Shown: positions 1 through 9,369 of the stretch, piece after piece
Layout of the letters: the number at the start of each line of letters is the position of its first letter
Numbering within the stretch: position 1 is the first letter of the stretch
Assembly (NCBI GenBank): GCA_018402015.1
Contig: JAGYJL010000002.1
Coordinates: forward strand, 37,868-101,867
Length of the DNA stretch: 64,000 nt
Direction of reading: 5' to 3'
Source of the DNA: Flavobacteriales bacterium
Lineage (GTDB): Bacteria > Bacteroidota > Bacteroidia > UBA10329
Position numbers and translations under genes: made by a program
The notes under the pieces: generated by a model
The model's database searches: none
Seen by the model: only the letters and a program-made list of their open reading frames with translations
Told to the model about the DNA's origin: nothing

Positions 1-1166
1 TCAACGATTCCCTCAAAGGCCTTATGGATCTTCTCGTTGTCGGTACCAAGGCAGATAATGGCTTTTACTTTAGCACGGACCAGATCTTCTACCATGCTGT
101 AATCGTTGCCTTTGTCAACACCTCCTACTATCCAGATAACGGGTTGGTTCATGCACTCAAGTGCATACCATGTAGAGTTGATGTTGGTGGCTTTACTGTC
201 GTTTATGAACTCGATACCCTGAACCTTGCCAACGGATTCGAGTCGGTGTTCAACAGCGCTGAAATCGCTCAGACTTTCTCGGACAGTTTCTTTTCGAAGC
301 TCCAAGAGGCGCCCCACAATTCCTGCGGCCATTGAGTTGTAGGAATTGTGTTTGCCTTGTAGTGCAAGTTCGTGTATGGACATGGTTAGATTTGAGTTAT
401 TGAGGTTTATGTTGAGATTTTCGTTTTCTAGGTAAGCACCTTCGGCTACTGTTCCGTTAAGTGTGAACGGGTAACGTTTAGCCCTGATCGAATCGGTCAA
501 TGAACTGGCTATGTTCAAGTCGTCTGAGCAGTAGATGAAAGCGTCATCCTCTGTTTGATTCTGTGCTATTCGGAATTTCGCAGCGATGTACTTATCCATG
601 CTTCCGTAGCGGTCTAAGTGGTCTGGTGTTATGTTCAAAAGCACAGCTATGTTTATTCGGCTATCGAACATTCCGTCCAGTTGGAAACTGCTCAGTTCTA
701 GAACCAGATAGTCGAATTCTGTGTCTGCCACTTGCCAAGCAAGGCTTTTGCCCACGTTACCGGCCAATCCAGCGTTGAGTCCGCCTTTGGTTAGCATGTG
801 GTGCGTGAGTAACGTAGTGGTGGTTTTGCCGTTGGTTCCAGTAATGCCGATGGTTTTGGCGTTTGTGTACTGCAAGCCGAATTCAATTTCAGATATAACT
901 GGAATGCCTTTTCCTCGAAGCGTTTGTACGAGTGGCGCAGCATCTGGAATGCCAGGACTTTTCACTACCAGGTCGGCATTCAGAATTTTCCTTTCCGAGT
1001 GTTTTCCGGTTTCAAATTCCACTCCCCATTCAGTAAGATGTTGAGCATACTTCTCCTTCAGGTTTCCCTTATCTGAAAGGAAAATCTCAAAGCCTTTTTT
1101 CTGACCCAAGTAAGCTGCGCCAGCACCGCTTTCGCCTCCACCCAATATGACCAGACGTTCTGCCAT
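1..1166 (-). CDS. murD: UDP-N-acetylmuramoylalanine--D-glutamate ligase, C-terminus outside window
   Basis: Cytoplasmic Mur ligase that adds D-glutamate to UDP-MurNAc-L-Ala in peptidoglycan precursor synthesis. Reading the minus strand from the ATG at 1166 gives an open frame of about 388 codons that runs off the left edge. It starts [16 protein letters not shown] (N-terminal Rossmann fold). The ATP-binding loop [11 protein letters not shown] lies near residues 107-118, followed by ELSSFQLD, NITPDHLDRYG and NDSKATN, all typical of MurD. Roughly the last 50-60 residues of a usual 440-450 residue protein are missing. The start codon shares one base with the mraY stop (TAATG), so the two are translationally coupled in the dcw operon. 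Identification is secure. Confidence 0.96.
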   Translation of the reverse strand, partial: MAERLVILGGGESGAGAAYLGQKKGFEIFLSDKGNLKEKYAQHLTEWGVEFETGKHSERKILNADLVVKSPGIPDAAPLVQTLRGKGIPVISEIEFGLQYTNAKTIGITGTNGKTTTTLLTHHMLTKGGLNAGLAGNVGKSLAWQVADTEFDYLVLELSSFQLDGMFDSRINIAVLLNITPDHLDRYGSMDKYIAAKFRIAQNQTEDDAFIYCSDDLNIASSLTDSIRAKRYPFTLNGTVAEGAYLENENLNINLNNSNLTMSIHELALQGKHNSYNSMAAGIVGRLLELRKETVRESLSDFSAVEHRLESVGKVQGIEFINDSKATNINSTWYALECMNQPVIWIVGGVDKGNDYSMVEDLVRAKVKAIICLGTDNEKIHKAFEGIV

Positions 1167-2416
1167 TACCTGAGTTTGAGGGTTACCACGGTTAGTACTG
1201 CGAGCATGATTCCAACGATCCAAAATCGGCCTACGATCTTGGCTTCGTGCATACCTTTTTTCTGAAAGTGATGATGTAATGGAGACATCAAGAAGATCCT
1301 GCGTCCTTCTCCGAATTTCTTCTTCGTGTATTTGAAGTAGCTCACTTGCATCACCACGGAGAGGTTTTCCATGAGGAAAATGCCACAGAGAATAGGAATC
1401 AGAAGTTCTTTTCTGATTGCTAGCGCGAAGACAGCGATGATGCCGCCAAGTGCCAAGCTACCCGTATCGCCCATAAAAACCTGAGCTGGGTATTGATTGT
1501 ACCACAAGAAGCCAACACAAGAACCAACAAACGCGGCAATGAATATTACCAGTTCGCCCGAACCAGGTATGTACATGATATTGAGGTAATCGGCAAAAAT
1601 GATGTTACCGGACACGTAAGCAAGAATGCCCAAGGTTACGCCTGCTATAGCAGAAGTTCCTGTTGCAAGTCCGTCCAGACCATCGGTTAGATTAGCTCCG
1701 TTGGAAACTGCCGTTACGATGAAGATCACAATTGGGATGAACACCAACCAACCCCAATCCGTTGCTTTTTCGCCCAAGAAGAATAAGAGCGAGCTGTAGT
1801 CGAATTCGTTGTCTTTTACAAACGGAATTGTTGTTACCAATGAGTGCTCTGCGTCTCCGTAAACAGGAGTTCGTTGCAGTTCAATGGTTTTTCCATTTAT
1901 CACTGTTTCAATCGTTTCGCCACCACGTACCAGTCGCTCTTTTATAGCTACATCTTCGTTAAAATAGAGTGTGCAGGCAACGATAATCCCGATACCGATC
2001 TGGCCCATTACCTTGAATCTTCCGGCCAAACCTTCCTTGTCTCGCTTGAATACTTTGATGTAATCGTCTGCAAAACCAATGAGGCCGAGCCATACCGTGG
2101 ATATGAGCATTAATATCACGTACACATTATGAAGCTGCGCGAAGAGGAGAGTTGGAATTAGAATGGAGGAAAGAATGATGATTCCGCCCATGGTCGGTGT
2201 TCCCTGCTTGGCTACTTGACCCGCAAGGTCCAGGTCTCGGACAATCTCACCTACTTGCTTCAGTTGTAGGTATTGGATCACCTTCTTTCCAATAAGCATT
2301 GAAATGATCAGAGAAGTGATGATACTTGCAGCTGCTCGGAATGAGATGTACTGGAATACTCCCGCTCCTGGCAGTTGATAATGTGTTTCAAGGAAATCGA
2401 ACAGATAGTACAACAT
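1166..2416 (-). CDS. mraY: Phospho-N-acetylmuramoyl-pentapeptide transferase
   Basis: Integral membrane enzyme that transfers phospho-MurNAc-pentapeptide to undecaprenyl phosphate, making lipid I. The 416-residue protein has about ten hydrophobic segments. Family motifs are visible: [15 protein letters not shown] (catalytic Asp pair), [25 protein letters not shown] and the His cluster [11 protein letters not shown]. It is longer than the roughly 360-residue E. coli protein because of an extra hydrophilic segment around residues 155-215; in my experience such an insert is usual for Bacteroidota MraY. The start at 2416 shares one base with the murE stop and the stop overlaps murD by one base, so the gene sits in a tightly coupled dcw operon. 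Confidence 0.97.
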   Translation of the reverse strand: MLYYLFDFLETHYQLPGAGVFQYISFRAAASIITSLIISMLIGKKVIQYLQLKQVGEIVRDLDLAGQVAKQGTPTMGGIIILSSILIPTLLFAQLHNVYVILMLISTVWLGLIGFADDYIKVFKRDKEGLAGRFKVMGQIGIGIIVACTLYFNEDVAIKERLVRGGETIETVINGKTIELQRTPVYGDAEHSLVTTIPFVKDNEFDYSSLLFFLGEKATDWGWLVFIPIVIFIVTAVSNGANLTDGLDGLATGTSAIAGVTLGILAYVSGNIIFADYLNIMYIPGSGELVIFIAAFVGSCVGFLWYNQYPAQVFMGDTGSLALGGIIAVFALAIRKELLIPILCGIFLMENLSVVMQVSYFKYTKKKFGEGRRIFLMSPLHHHFQKKGMHEAKIVGRFWIVGIMLAVLTVVTLKLR

Positions 2417-3876
2417 CAGCAGATCTGTTTAAGGTTGGTGGTGAGTACTTGCATGTCGTCAAAATCGTGCTTCACGCCTTTGATCTCCTGGTATTTTTCG
2501 TGCCCTTTTCCGGCCACTAGAATGATGTCTCCTGGCTGCACTAGCATGCACGCGGTTCGAATTGCCTCGGCACGGTCTACAATAGTAACCGCCTTTCGAA
2601 TAAGCACTGGGTCGAGACCTGTTTTCATCTCATCGATAATGGTCTGCGGGTCTTCGCTTCTCGGATTGTCTGAAGTCAGAATGAGCTTATCGCTCCCCTC
2701 AGCTGCAATCCGTGCCATTTCGGGGCGCTTGGTCTTGTCCCTGTCTCCTCCGCAGCCTACTAGCGTAATCAGTTTTTCTGTGCCTGTTCTTAGTTCGCGA
2801 ATAGTAGAAAGCACGTTCTCCAATGCGTCAGGCGTGTGGGCGTAGTCTACAATTCCAAGAATGTTGTTTTCTGTTTTAAAGAACTGGAATCGTCCGTCTG
2901 GAGAATGAAGGTTGCTGAGTGTAGTTAGAATCTGGAGTTTCTCTTCCTTCAGCTCCAATGCTGCACCGTAAACGCTTAGAATATTGTACGCATTGAATGA
3001 GCCGATGAGCCGTGTGATCACTTCTTGTCCATCGATATTCAGAATCAACCCGGTAAGGTTGTTTTCAAGGATCTTTGCCTTTCGGTCAGCCATCGATTTT
3101 AAACCGTAGGTAACAACCTTGGCTTTGGTGTTCTGCACCATCACTGCACCGTTCTTATCGTCTGCATTAGTAAGTGCAAATGCTTTTGGCGAAAGGCCAT
3201 CGAAAAGCAGTTTCTTGGCTCTTATGTAGTTGTCGAAGGTCTCGTGGTAGTCGAGGTGATCGTGAGTGATATTGGTAAAAATGGCACCTGTGAATTCGAT
3301 TCCAGCCACCCTATGTTGGTCTAGTGCATGCGAACTCACTTCCATGAAAGCATATTCGCAACCAGCCTCTACCATTTCTGCTAGGAGCTTGTTAAGATTG
3401 ACCGGATCCGGTGTAGTGTGGGTTGCGGCCACCACAGTTCCGTTGATCAGATTCCGAACCGTTGATATCAGTCCTACTTTATAGCCAAGGTTTCTGAATA
3501 GTTCGTAAAGAAGTGTAGCAGTAGTGGTTTTTCCGTTGGTTCCTGTTATTCCCACCAACTTTAGATCGGACGATGGGTTGTCGTAGAAATTCGAAGCGAT
3601 GATTCCAGCAGCATAGCGGCTATTCTTCACTTGTATGTAGTTCACGTCTTTAACCAGATTTTCTGGGAGAACCTCACAGATAATGGCTAACGAACCTTGC
3701 TCAATGGCCTTTGAGATATAATCGTGGCCATCCATAGCAGTTCCTTTCACCGCAATGAAGAGCGAGAATTTCTTTGCTTGACGGGAATCGATGCAGATGT
3801 TCTCGATGGCCACGTTTGTAGAGCCTATCACTTCCTCGATGCCAGCTTTGTACAATATGTCTTTCAGCAGTTTCAT
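2416..3876 (-). CDS. murE: UDP-MurNAc-L-Ala-D-Glu--meso-diaminopimelate ligase
   Basis: Cytoplasmic Mur ligase adding the third stem-peptide residue. The 486-residue protein has the ATP loop [11 protein letters not shown] at about residues 109-119, the [13 protein letters not shown] segment of the central domain, and the DNPR motif in [11 protein letters not shown]. In characterised MurE enzymes DNPR marks meso-diaminopimelate rather than lysine specificity, so this cell wall is predicted to be DAP-type. The gene overlaps ftsI by four bases at its start and shares one base with mraY at its stop. Length and motif order are normal. Confidence 0.97.
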   Translation of the reverse strand: MKLLKDILYKAGIEEVIGSTNVAIENICIDSRQAKKFSLFIAVKGTAMDGHDYISKAIEQGSLAIICEVLPENLVKDVNYIQVKNSRYAAGIIASNFYDNPSSDLKLVGITGTNGKTTTATLLYELFRNLGYKVGLISTVRNLINGTVVAATHTTPDPVNLNKLLAEMVEAGCEYAFMEVSSHALDQHRVAGIEFTGAIFTNITHDHLDYHETFDNYIRAKKLLFDGLSPKAFALTNADDKNGAVMVQNTKAKVVTYGLKSMADRKAKILENNLTGLILNIDGQEVITRLIGSFNAYNILSVYGAALELKEEKLQILTTLSNLHSPDGRFQFFKTENNILGIVDYAHTPDALENVLSTIRELRTGTEKLITLVGCGGDRDKTKRPEMARIAAEGSDKLILTSDNPRSEDPQTIIDEMKTGLDPVLIRKAVTIVDRAEAIRTACMLVQPGDIILVAGKGHEKYQEIKGVKHDFDDMQVLTTNLKQIC

Positions 3877-5972
3877 GATAGACGTATTACTATTTCGCGA
3901 CCTTCTAAAGCGCGGGTTCCGGGAATGATCGATTGTTGACGTACAACTCCCGATCCGATCATTTTCACTTTCAGTCCTTGGTTTTCAAGAAGGAAAAGGG
4001 CATCCATTGCGCCCATTCCAACTACGCGTGGCACAAGGTTTTCAATAACTTCTCTGGCCCGTATCTGCACGGTGTCGCCACTGTGCGATGCTTCTGCCCA
4101 TTGCGCATCTGGGTCTTTTATTTCACTTTCAATTTCAAGTTCGTTCAACGCGGTGGTGAGACCAGATTTGTCTGTCACTTTGGAGAAAGGAATTAGGTGA
4201 TCTGCCAAAGCTGGATCCGTTTGCACTTCCTCCAACATTTTGACCTGAGTTGAATAGACCTTATCAGAAATCTCCTTGAATATTGGACCGGCAACGAGGT
4301 TTCCATAGTAAACAGAGCTGGTGGGCGAATCCACCACTACAATGCACGTGTAGCGCGGTTTGTCGGCTGGGAAATAGCCAACGAAAGACGCTTGATAGCT
4401 CTTTTCGCGATGGTAGCTTCCGCCTTTTGCAATTTGCGCTGTACCAGTCTTACCTGCGATCTTATAATTGGCGTGCTTCAGATTACTTGCAGTTCCGTGC
4501 TCAACCACTCCTTCCATTAGGGTCTTTACTTTCCGTACCGTTTCAATGGAACAGATTCGGTCGTTGAGAACAGTTGTTGGAAATTCTCTCTCAATTTTGC
4601 CGTGTTTCTTTATGGCGTTCACCATTTTTGGCTTAACCATTACCCCATCGTTTGCCACCGCATTGTAGAAAGCAAGAATCTGTAATGGTGTCTGAAGAAC
4701 TTCGTAACCAATGCTCATCCAAGGTAAAGAGATGCCTGACCACGAAGGGTCTTTTGGTGACGGAATAGAAGGTTGTCCTTCGCCTTTTATCTCCAATCCG
4801 AGCGGCTTGTCAAGACCCATTTCGCGCAAGCGATCAACCATCTTCTCTGGTTTTTCGCGGTAGTATTGATTTACAAGTTTGGAGATGCCAACGTTGGAGG
4901 AGATCTCGAATGCTTTCGCTACGGTTATCTTATCGTACACTCCCGTTTTGGAGTCTTTCATGGTGGCGTTATAGTACTTCTTGATACCGCCTTCGATATC
5001 AACGCTGTCCGTAATGTCCACATATCCATCTTCCAGCAAGCAGATCAAGCTTGCTAGCTTGAAGGTTGAGCCTGGTTCTGTGGTAGAGCCAATAGCGTAG
5101 TTGTAGGTCTCGTCATAATTTCCGCTTTCCTGAAGAGTCAGATTGGCGATGGCCTTTATCTCACCGGTTTTTACTTCCATCAAAATGGCACAGCCATGAT
5201 GAGCCTTGTGCTTTTCGAGTTGCATAAGCAATGCGTGCTCGGCCACATCTTGTATGTTGATGTCGATGGTTGTAATGAGATCAGAACCGTCTTCTGGCTC
5301 TATTTCATTCACATCATTCAAAGGTTTCCAATTGCCGCCAGCAATTTTTTGCATCAATCTCTTACCGCCAACACCGGCAAGTTCTTCGGAATACGCACCT
5401 TCCAATCCAACGCTGAAGCCAGGTCGGTCGTAACCGATTGTTCTGGCGGCCAACTGCTTAAAGGGCATTGCGCGCTTGTTTTTCTGGTGATAGATCAAGC
5501 CACCTTTGTATCTGCCTAGATTGAAAATTTCAAATTCTCGCACTTTCTTCAGATCTGTGTGGTCAACATTTCTCTTGATCAAGTGGTATTGACTTCCGTT
5601 CAGTCGGGCCTGAGTAAGTTCTCGTTTGTATGTTGAGGCAGATTTATCTTGAAATAACTTGGCCAACTGTGCCGAAAGTTGATCGATGTGTTCATCGAAA
5701 TACTCATCTGATAGAGATGGAATGTTGGCGTCCCAACGGATCTCATAGATAGGTTTCGATGTTGCCAGAAGACTTCCGTCTGATGCGAAAATATTTCCAC
5801 GTGCAGCTTCTATCTCTCTGAATCTGGTTGTTTGTGTTTCGGCTTTAGCCTTCCATTTTTCACCTTCCAAAAACTGTATCTGCGCAACACGACCTACTAT
5901 TGCAAACGCAAACAGGCACATCAGCCCATAGGCCAGATACACGCGTTTCTTTATTTGCTTATCGTGGTTCAT
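3873..5972 (-). CDS. ftsI: Septal peptidoglycan transpeptidase (class B PBP) with C-terminal PASTA domain
   Basis: Division-specific penicillin-binding protein that cross-links septal peptidoglycan. A single N-terminal membrane anchor lies at about residues 11-30, followed by the dimerisation region. The transpeptidase has STFK with Ser302 and Lys305, SSN at 358-360, and KTG at 508-510. The last 65 or so residues (NLVPRVVGMGAMDALFLLEN onward) form one PASTA-like domain, which makes the 699-residue protein resemble the Gram-positive SpoVD/PBP2X layout more than E. coli FtsI. Overlaps of four bases with ftsL and murE place it firmly in the dcw operon. Confidence 0.95.
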   Translation of the reverse strand: MNHDKQIKKRVYLAYGLMCLFAFAIVGRVAQIQFLEGEKWKAKAETQTTRFREIEAARGNIFASDGSLLATSKPIYEIRWDANIPSLSDEYFDEHIDQLSAQLAKLFQDKSASTYKRELTQARLNGSQYHLIKRNVDHTDLKKVREFEIFNLGRYKGGLIYHQKNKRAMPFKQLAARTIGYDRPGFSVGLEGAYSEELAGVGGKRLMQKIAGGNWKPLNDVNEIEPEDGSDLITTIDINIQDVAEHALLMQLEKHKAHHGCAILMEVKTGEIKAIANLTLQESGNYDETYNYAIGSTTEPGSTFKLASLICLLEDGYVDITDSVDIEGGIKKYYNATMKDSKTGVYDKITVAKAFEISSNVGISKLVNQYYREKPEKMVDRLREMGLDKPLGLEIKGEGQPSIPSPKDPSWSGISLPWMSIGYEVLQTPLQILAFYNAVANDGVMVKPKMVNAIKKHGKIEREFPTTVLNDRICSIETVRKVKTLMEGVVEHGTASNLKHANYKIAGKTGTAQIAKGGSYHREKSYQASFVGYFPADKPRYTCIVVVDSPTSSVYYGNLVAGPIFKEISDKVYSTQVKMLEEVQTDPALADHLIPFSKVTDKSGLTTALNELEIESEIKDPDAQWAEASHSGDTVQIRAREVIENLVPRVVGMGAMDALFLLENQGLKVKMIGSGVVRQQSIIPGTRALEGREIVIRLS

Positions 5973-6337
5973 TGCTCAACCTGCTCTTCTGGTTTGATCA
6001 CTATTTTTTTTGGTGGCACAACACTTTCGTAAATGCCCATTGGCTCCACTGCTTTCGCTACCTCACTTTGTTTGCTCACGAACATCAGTTCCGATCGGGT
6101 GGAGATGAATTCAGATCGCAGTTCTTTCAGTTCTCTGTTGAGTGTTTCTCCCTGTATCACACTCTTTTCGGCAAAATGACTGTTGCCGATATAGAAGATT
6201 CCAATTCCGAATAAGAACAGTAGGTATGGGATGTTATTCACCATGTTGTCTCTGGTCAGGAAACTACCATCCAACACGCCCATTATTCGTTTGGCAATGT
6301 TGTCTTGCTTGGCGATATTTTCCTTTTCGGAACTCAT
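5969..6337 (-). CDS. ftsL: FtsL-like division protein
   Basis: Small bitopic protein of 122 residues between rsmH and ftsI, the standard place for ftsL. A hydrophilic cytoplasmic N-terminus of about 38 residues leads into one membrane segment (about 39-55, NIPYLLFLFGIGIFYIGNS). A periplasmic stretch rich in E, L, K and R (about 58-95) follows and could form the short coiled coil that pairs with FtsB. FtsL sequences diverge widely, so the call rests on topology and position more than on residues. It overlaps both neighbours by four bases. The C-terminus is rich in P, V and K and has no recognisable motif. Confidence 0.8.
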   Translation of the reverse strand: MSSEKENIAKQDNIAKRIMGVLDGSFLTRDNMVNNIPYLLFLFGIGIFYIGNSHFAEKSVIQGETLNRELKELRSEFISTRSELMFVSKQSEVAKAVEPMGIYESVVPPKKIVIKPEEQVEQ

Positions 6338-7233
6338 TGTATGCGTTCTGCTATTCTCAGTTTGGCGCTTCTGGCGCGTGGGTTTCTTTCTATTTCCTCA
6401 TCTGTTGGCAAGGCAGGCCGTTTGGTAATGGCATCAAAAGGAACCTGCGGTTTTCCATAGAAATCCTTTTCAACCTTGCCCTCTGTGTTGCCGCTTTTTA
6501 TCAAGTTCTTTACAAGTCGATCTTCTAAAGAGTGGTACGAGATGACCACCAATCTTCCGCCTTCTGCCAGCACGTTCGGCATCTGCGTAAGCATTTCTTT
6601 CAGCGCGTTCATCTCGTCATTTACTTCAATCCGAATAGCCTGAAAAACACGAGACAGGAAGCTGTTTTCTTTCCCACGTTGAGCCATCGGTAGACAGACC
6701 TGCTTGAATTGTTCGATTGTTTCAATTGGAGCACTACTTCGAGTGGCTTCAATTGCTTTTGATAGTTTCCAAGCTTCTTTCAAGTCCGCGTTCTCTCGGA
6801 ATATTCGGGCCAATTCTTCTTTCGAATACTCGTTGATGACCTTGGCTGCAGTCAGTTCAATGCCCTCAGACATTCTCATGTCCAATGGCCCGTCTGCTCG
6901 CGTACTGAATCCTCGAGTTGGCTCGTCTATTTGAAAGGATGAAATGCCCAGATCGGCCAATATTCCGTTCACGGGCAAGGCTCCGAAGTACTTCAGAAAA
7001 TTGCGCACGTATCTGAAGTTGTGCGGAATGAACGTTAAACGGCTGTCCTCTATGAGGTTCATCTGTGCATCTTTATCTTGATCGAAAGCGAACAGATGTC
7101 CGCCTTTCAATTGCTTTAAAATCTCTCGTGAATGCCCACCCCCTCCGAAGGTGAGGTCCACGTAAATCCCATCGGGATCGATCTTTAAGCCGCTAATGCA
7201 CTCCTGTAACAGGACGGGGTCATGGTAACTCAT
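6334..7233 (-). CDS. rsmH: 16S rRNA (cytosine-1402-N4)-methyltransferase
   Basis: SAM-dependent enzyme that methylates the exocyclic N4 of C1402 in the decoding centre. From the ATG at 7233 the protein is 299 residues. The start MSYHDPVLLQECI is the normal RsmH N-terminus, so a longer open frame reaching 7383 is rejected. Motifs seen: VDLTFGGGGHSREIL (SAM site), GILADLGISSFQID, RGFSTRADGPLDMRM and ISYHSLEDRLVK. The first 14 bases overlap the end of mraZ, so translation is probably coupled. Confidence 0.96.
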   Translation of the reverse strand: MSYHDPVLLQECISGLKIDPDGIYVDLTFGGGGHSREILKQLKGGHLFAFDQDKDAQMNLIEDSRLTFIPHNFRYVRNFLKYFGALPVNGILADLGISSFQIDEPTRGFSTRADGPLDMRMSEGIELTAAKVINEYSKEELARIFRENADLKEAWKLSKAIEATRSSAPIETIEQFKQVCLPMAQRGKENSFLSRVFQAIRIEVNDEMNALKEMLTQMPNVLAEGGRLVVISYHSLEDRLVKNLIKSGNTEGKVEKDFYGKPQVPFDAITKRPALPTDEEIERNPRARSAKLRIAERIQ

Positions 7234-7693
7234 CAGCCCCGCTATTAAGGCTGCCCATGACTTCTTCAGCCAGTGTGGCAATGTCTGTTTCAGGATTGCT
7301 AAGCTTCTCTTCGTAAGATGCCTTGTCCCATATTTCCACATAGGTACCAGCACTAGAGAGAACGATGTCTTTGCGTATCTCACTGAATCCCATCAGATCT
7401 TTGGGAATCAGCAATCGGCCAGTGCCATCAAGCTCAACGATCTTAACCCCTGCAGTGAACAACCGAATGAATTCGACATTCTTTCGCACAAACCTGTTGA
7501 GTCTGTTAACGATAGACATCTTAGCATCCCACTCTGTCATTGGGTACAACTCAATGCACTTGTCGAACATGCTTCGCTTTAAAACGAAGTTGCTCTGAAG
7601 TTCAGACAGCAACTGCTTCTTCAATGCTGTAGGTAGCATGAGTCGGCCCTTGGCGTCCACTTTGCATTCATATGTCCCAATGATGTTGGTCAC
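7220..7693 (-). CDS. mraZ: Transcriptional regulator MraZ
   Basis: First gene of the dcw operon. Its family binds short direct repeats in its own promoter region. The 157-residue protein contains the two tandem SpoVT/AbrB-like halves with the DxxxR signature: KVDAKGRLMLP near the N-terminus and VELDGTGRLLIP in the second half. The start is a GTG at 7693; no in-frame ATG lies just upstream. MraZ forms a ring-shaped oligomer and represses in E. coli. The triple 10-bp repeat at 7731-7756, about 40 bases ahead of the start, is a good candidate target. Confidence 0.95.
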   Translation of the reverse strand: MTNIIGTYECKVDAKGRLMLPTALKKQLLSELQSNFVLKRSMFDKCIELYPMTEWDAKMSIVNRLNRFVRKNVEFIRLFTAGVKIVELDGTGRLLIPKDLMGFSEIRKDIVLSSAGTYVEIWDKASYEEKLSNPETDIATLAEEVMGSLNSGADELP

Positions 7694-7730
7694 TTACGCA
7701 TGGATTTATCAGGTAAAGTAATGGATTATC

Positions 7731-7756
7731 TACCACTATTTACCACAGTTTACCAC
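7731..7756 (-). promoter_or_regulatory. Candidate MraZ-box array, three GTGGTA repeats at 10-bp period
   Basis: On the plus strand TACCAC occurs at 7731, 7741 and 7751, exactly 10 bases apart; read toward mraZ this is three GTGGTA units. Known MraZ sites are also 10-bp-period direct repeats (TGGGN-type in E. coli, AAAGTG-type in Mycoplasma). Spacing, number and position ahead of mraZ fit autoregulation. Binding is inferred. Confidence 0.7.
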
Positions 7757-7838
7757 AACTGTTGAAAACTTTATAGTTCGAAATTACACAAAGGTTACGA
7801 TACAGCATTATTTGTGCTGAATTGAAGTTGAAATATAG

Positions 7839-7854
7839 GTGGTAAAATGTGGTA
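7839..7854 (+). promoter_or_regulatory. Second GTGGTA pair, opposite orientation
   Basis: Plus-strand GTGGTA occurs at 7839 and 7849, again 10 bases apart, but facing the divergent hydrolase gene at 7944. It is about 80 bases from the triple repeat. A further single GTGGTA coincides with the hydrolase GTG start at 7944-7949. It may let MraZ bind on both sides of the divergent promoter region. Confidence 0.5.
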
Positions 7855-7918
7855 GTAATGTTAATAAAGGTGTTTATTCGCCTTGATTAAAACGATAATC
7901 GCCCCCTTCATTTTTGGT

Positions 7919-7926
7919 TAATTTTG
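7919..7926 (+). promoter_or_regulatory. Minus-7 box TAATTTTG for the hydrolase-engB pair
   Basis: TAATTTTG fits the Bacteroidota minus-7 consensus TAnnTTTG and ends 17 bases before the GTG start at 7944. No clear minus-33 TTTG is seen at the right distance, so confidence is moderate. Confidence 0.4.
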
Positions 7927-7943
7927 GGCAGCTTTAACGGAAA

Positions 7944-8702
7944 GTGGTAAAGGAAGAATCAGGACATAGATATATTGAGCAGGGCGAAGGCCCTGTTCTT
8001 CTAGTGCTTCATGGTTTGTTCGGGGCGCTAAGCAATTTCAAGGATGTTCTGAATGAATTCTCCACCGATTATAAAGTGGTAATTCCGATAATGCCTATCT
8101 ATGAATTGCCGTTGTTGAAGACCAACGTAAGGGAATTAGCGGCATACATCGATGAGTTTGTTTCATTCAAGGGTTATACTGATCTGTCCTTGCTAGGCAA
8201 TTCACTGGGAGGTCACGTATCGTTGGTTTACACCGTTGCTCATCAGGAAAATGTAAAGGCGCTTGTTCTCACGGGTAGTTCAGGGTTGTATGAAAATGCT
8301 TTTGGTGGCTCCTTTCCGAGGAGAGAGGACAAAGAATATATCCGAAAGAAAGTTGAAACAACTTTTTACGATCCAAAGAATGCTACAGACGAACTGGTGG
8401 AAGAGGTTTTTGGAATAATCAATGACAGAAACAAATTGATCCGTGTGTTAGCAATTGCTAAATCGGCCATTCGTCATAATATGAAGGATGATCTGCCCAG
8501 TATTGAGGTTCCAGTGTGTTTGATCTGGGGAAAAAATGATGGAGTTACTCCTCCGCAGGTTGCTGAAGAATTTCATTCGTTGTTACCTAATTCGGAGTTG
8601 AATTGGATTGATCAATGCGGACACGCCCCCATGATGGAGCATCCTGCCGAATTCAATCAGATCTTGGCACCTTGGCTTAAGAAGGTCATCGCCTCAAAGT
8701 AA
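7944..8702 (+). CDS. Alpha/beta hydrolase
   Basis: A 252-residue soluble alpha/beta-hydrolase-fold protein. The oxyanion-hole segment is [11 protein letters not shown]. The nucleophile elbow is GNSLGGH with Ser87, and the acid and base are likely Asp199 ([10 protein letters not shown]) and His227 ([10 protein letters not shown]). All three triad residues are present, so the enzyme should be active; the substrate cannot be told from sequence. No signal peptide is seen. The start is GTG at 7944, because an in-frame TAA lies at 7935-7937. Only five bases separate its stop from engB, so the two are probably co-transcribed, divergently from the dcw operon. Confidence 0.85.
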   Translation: MVKEESGHRYIEQGEGPVLLVLHGLFGALSNFKDVLNEFSTDYKVVIPIMPIYELPLLKTNVRELAAYIDEFVSFKGYTDLSLLGNSLGGHVSLVYTVAHQENVKALVLTGSSGLYENAFGGSFPRREDKEYIRKKVETTFYDPKNATDELVEEVFGIINDRNKLIRVLAIAKSAIRHNMKDDLPSIEVPVCLIWGKNDGVTPPQVAEEFHSLLPNSELNWIDQCGHAPMMEHPAEFNQILAPWLKKVIASK

Positions 8703-8707
8703 ATTAT

Positions 8708-9316
8708 ATGATGGTGAAAGACGTTCAGTTCGTAATGAGCAACTCAGATGTTGCCAAATGCCCCAAAGCGGATAAACCTGAATACGCATTTATAGGCCGT
8801 TCCAACGTTGGAAAGTCTTCGTTGATCAACATGCTGGTCAATAAGAAGAAATTGGCCAAGACGAGTTCTACGCCTGGGAAAACGCAGTTGATAAATCATT
8901 TTCTTGTAGATGAGAATTGGTATCTGGTGGATCTTCCTGGATACGGTTATGCGAAAGTGCCAAAAGCACAGAAGCAGAAATTTGAACGGATGATCTCGAA
9001 TTACATCCTTCAGCGTACTAACCTAGTCAGTGTTTTTGTGTTGGTTGACGTTAGGCACACGCCACAACAGATCGATCTGGAATTCATGGAGTGGTTGGGG
9101 ATGTCGAATATTCCGTTTGCAATGGTTTTTACAAAGCTGGATAAGTTGAAACGCAGCGAGATTGACGGTAAGTTGAAGAAATACAGAGAAAAGATGCTTG
9201 AGACCTGGGAAGAGCTTCCTGTTCAGTTTCTTACTTCTGCAGAAAGTACGGCTGGTAAAACGGAGCTATTGGAATATATCGATTCACTCAATTCGGACCT
9301 TGGAACGAAGTTTTAG
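8708..9316 (+). CDS. engB: Ribosome-biogenesis GTP-binding protein EngB (YihA/YsxC)
   Basis: Small essential GTPase of the TrmE-Era-EngA-EngB group, needed for late large-subunit assembly. The 202-residue protein shows G1 [12 protein letters not shown], the switch region [10 protein letters not shown]3 DLPGYGYAK and G4 FTKLDKL. Length is standard. The first codons read MMVKDVQF; the ATG at 8708 or the next one could be used. It follows the hydrolase closely and ends at a strong terminator. Confidence 0.95.
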   Translation: MMVKDVQFVMSNSDVAKCPKADKPEYAFIGRSNVGKSSLINMLVNKKKLAKTSSTPGKTQLINHFLVDENWYLVDLPGYGYAKVPKAQKQKFERMISNYILQRTNLVSVFVLVDVRHTPQQIDLEFMEWLGMSNIPFAMVFTKLDKLKRSEIDGKLKKYREKMLETWEELPVQFLTSAESTAGKTELLEYIDSLNSDLGTKF

Positions 9317-9320
9317 GCAC

Positions 9321-9349
9321 AAAAAAGGCTCCTATTAGGAGCCTTTTTT
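9321..9349. terminator. Bidirectional rho-independent terminator
   Basis: AAAAAAGGCTCC-TATTA-GGAGCCTTTTTT forms a stem of about 12 pairs. It has a T-run on the plus strand (after engB) and, by symmetry, on the minus strand (after the T9SS cargo gene). It lies between two convergent genes and can serve both. Confidence 0.92.
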
Positions 9350-9369
9350 ATTTTATCGAATAGCTGAGA

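Noticed and set aside
7234..7383. Fifty extra in-frame codons ahead of rsmH
   Set aside because: They lie inside mraZ in another frame. MSYHDPVLLQE at 7233 is the conserved RsmH start.
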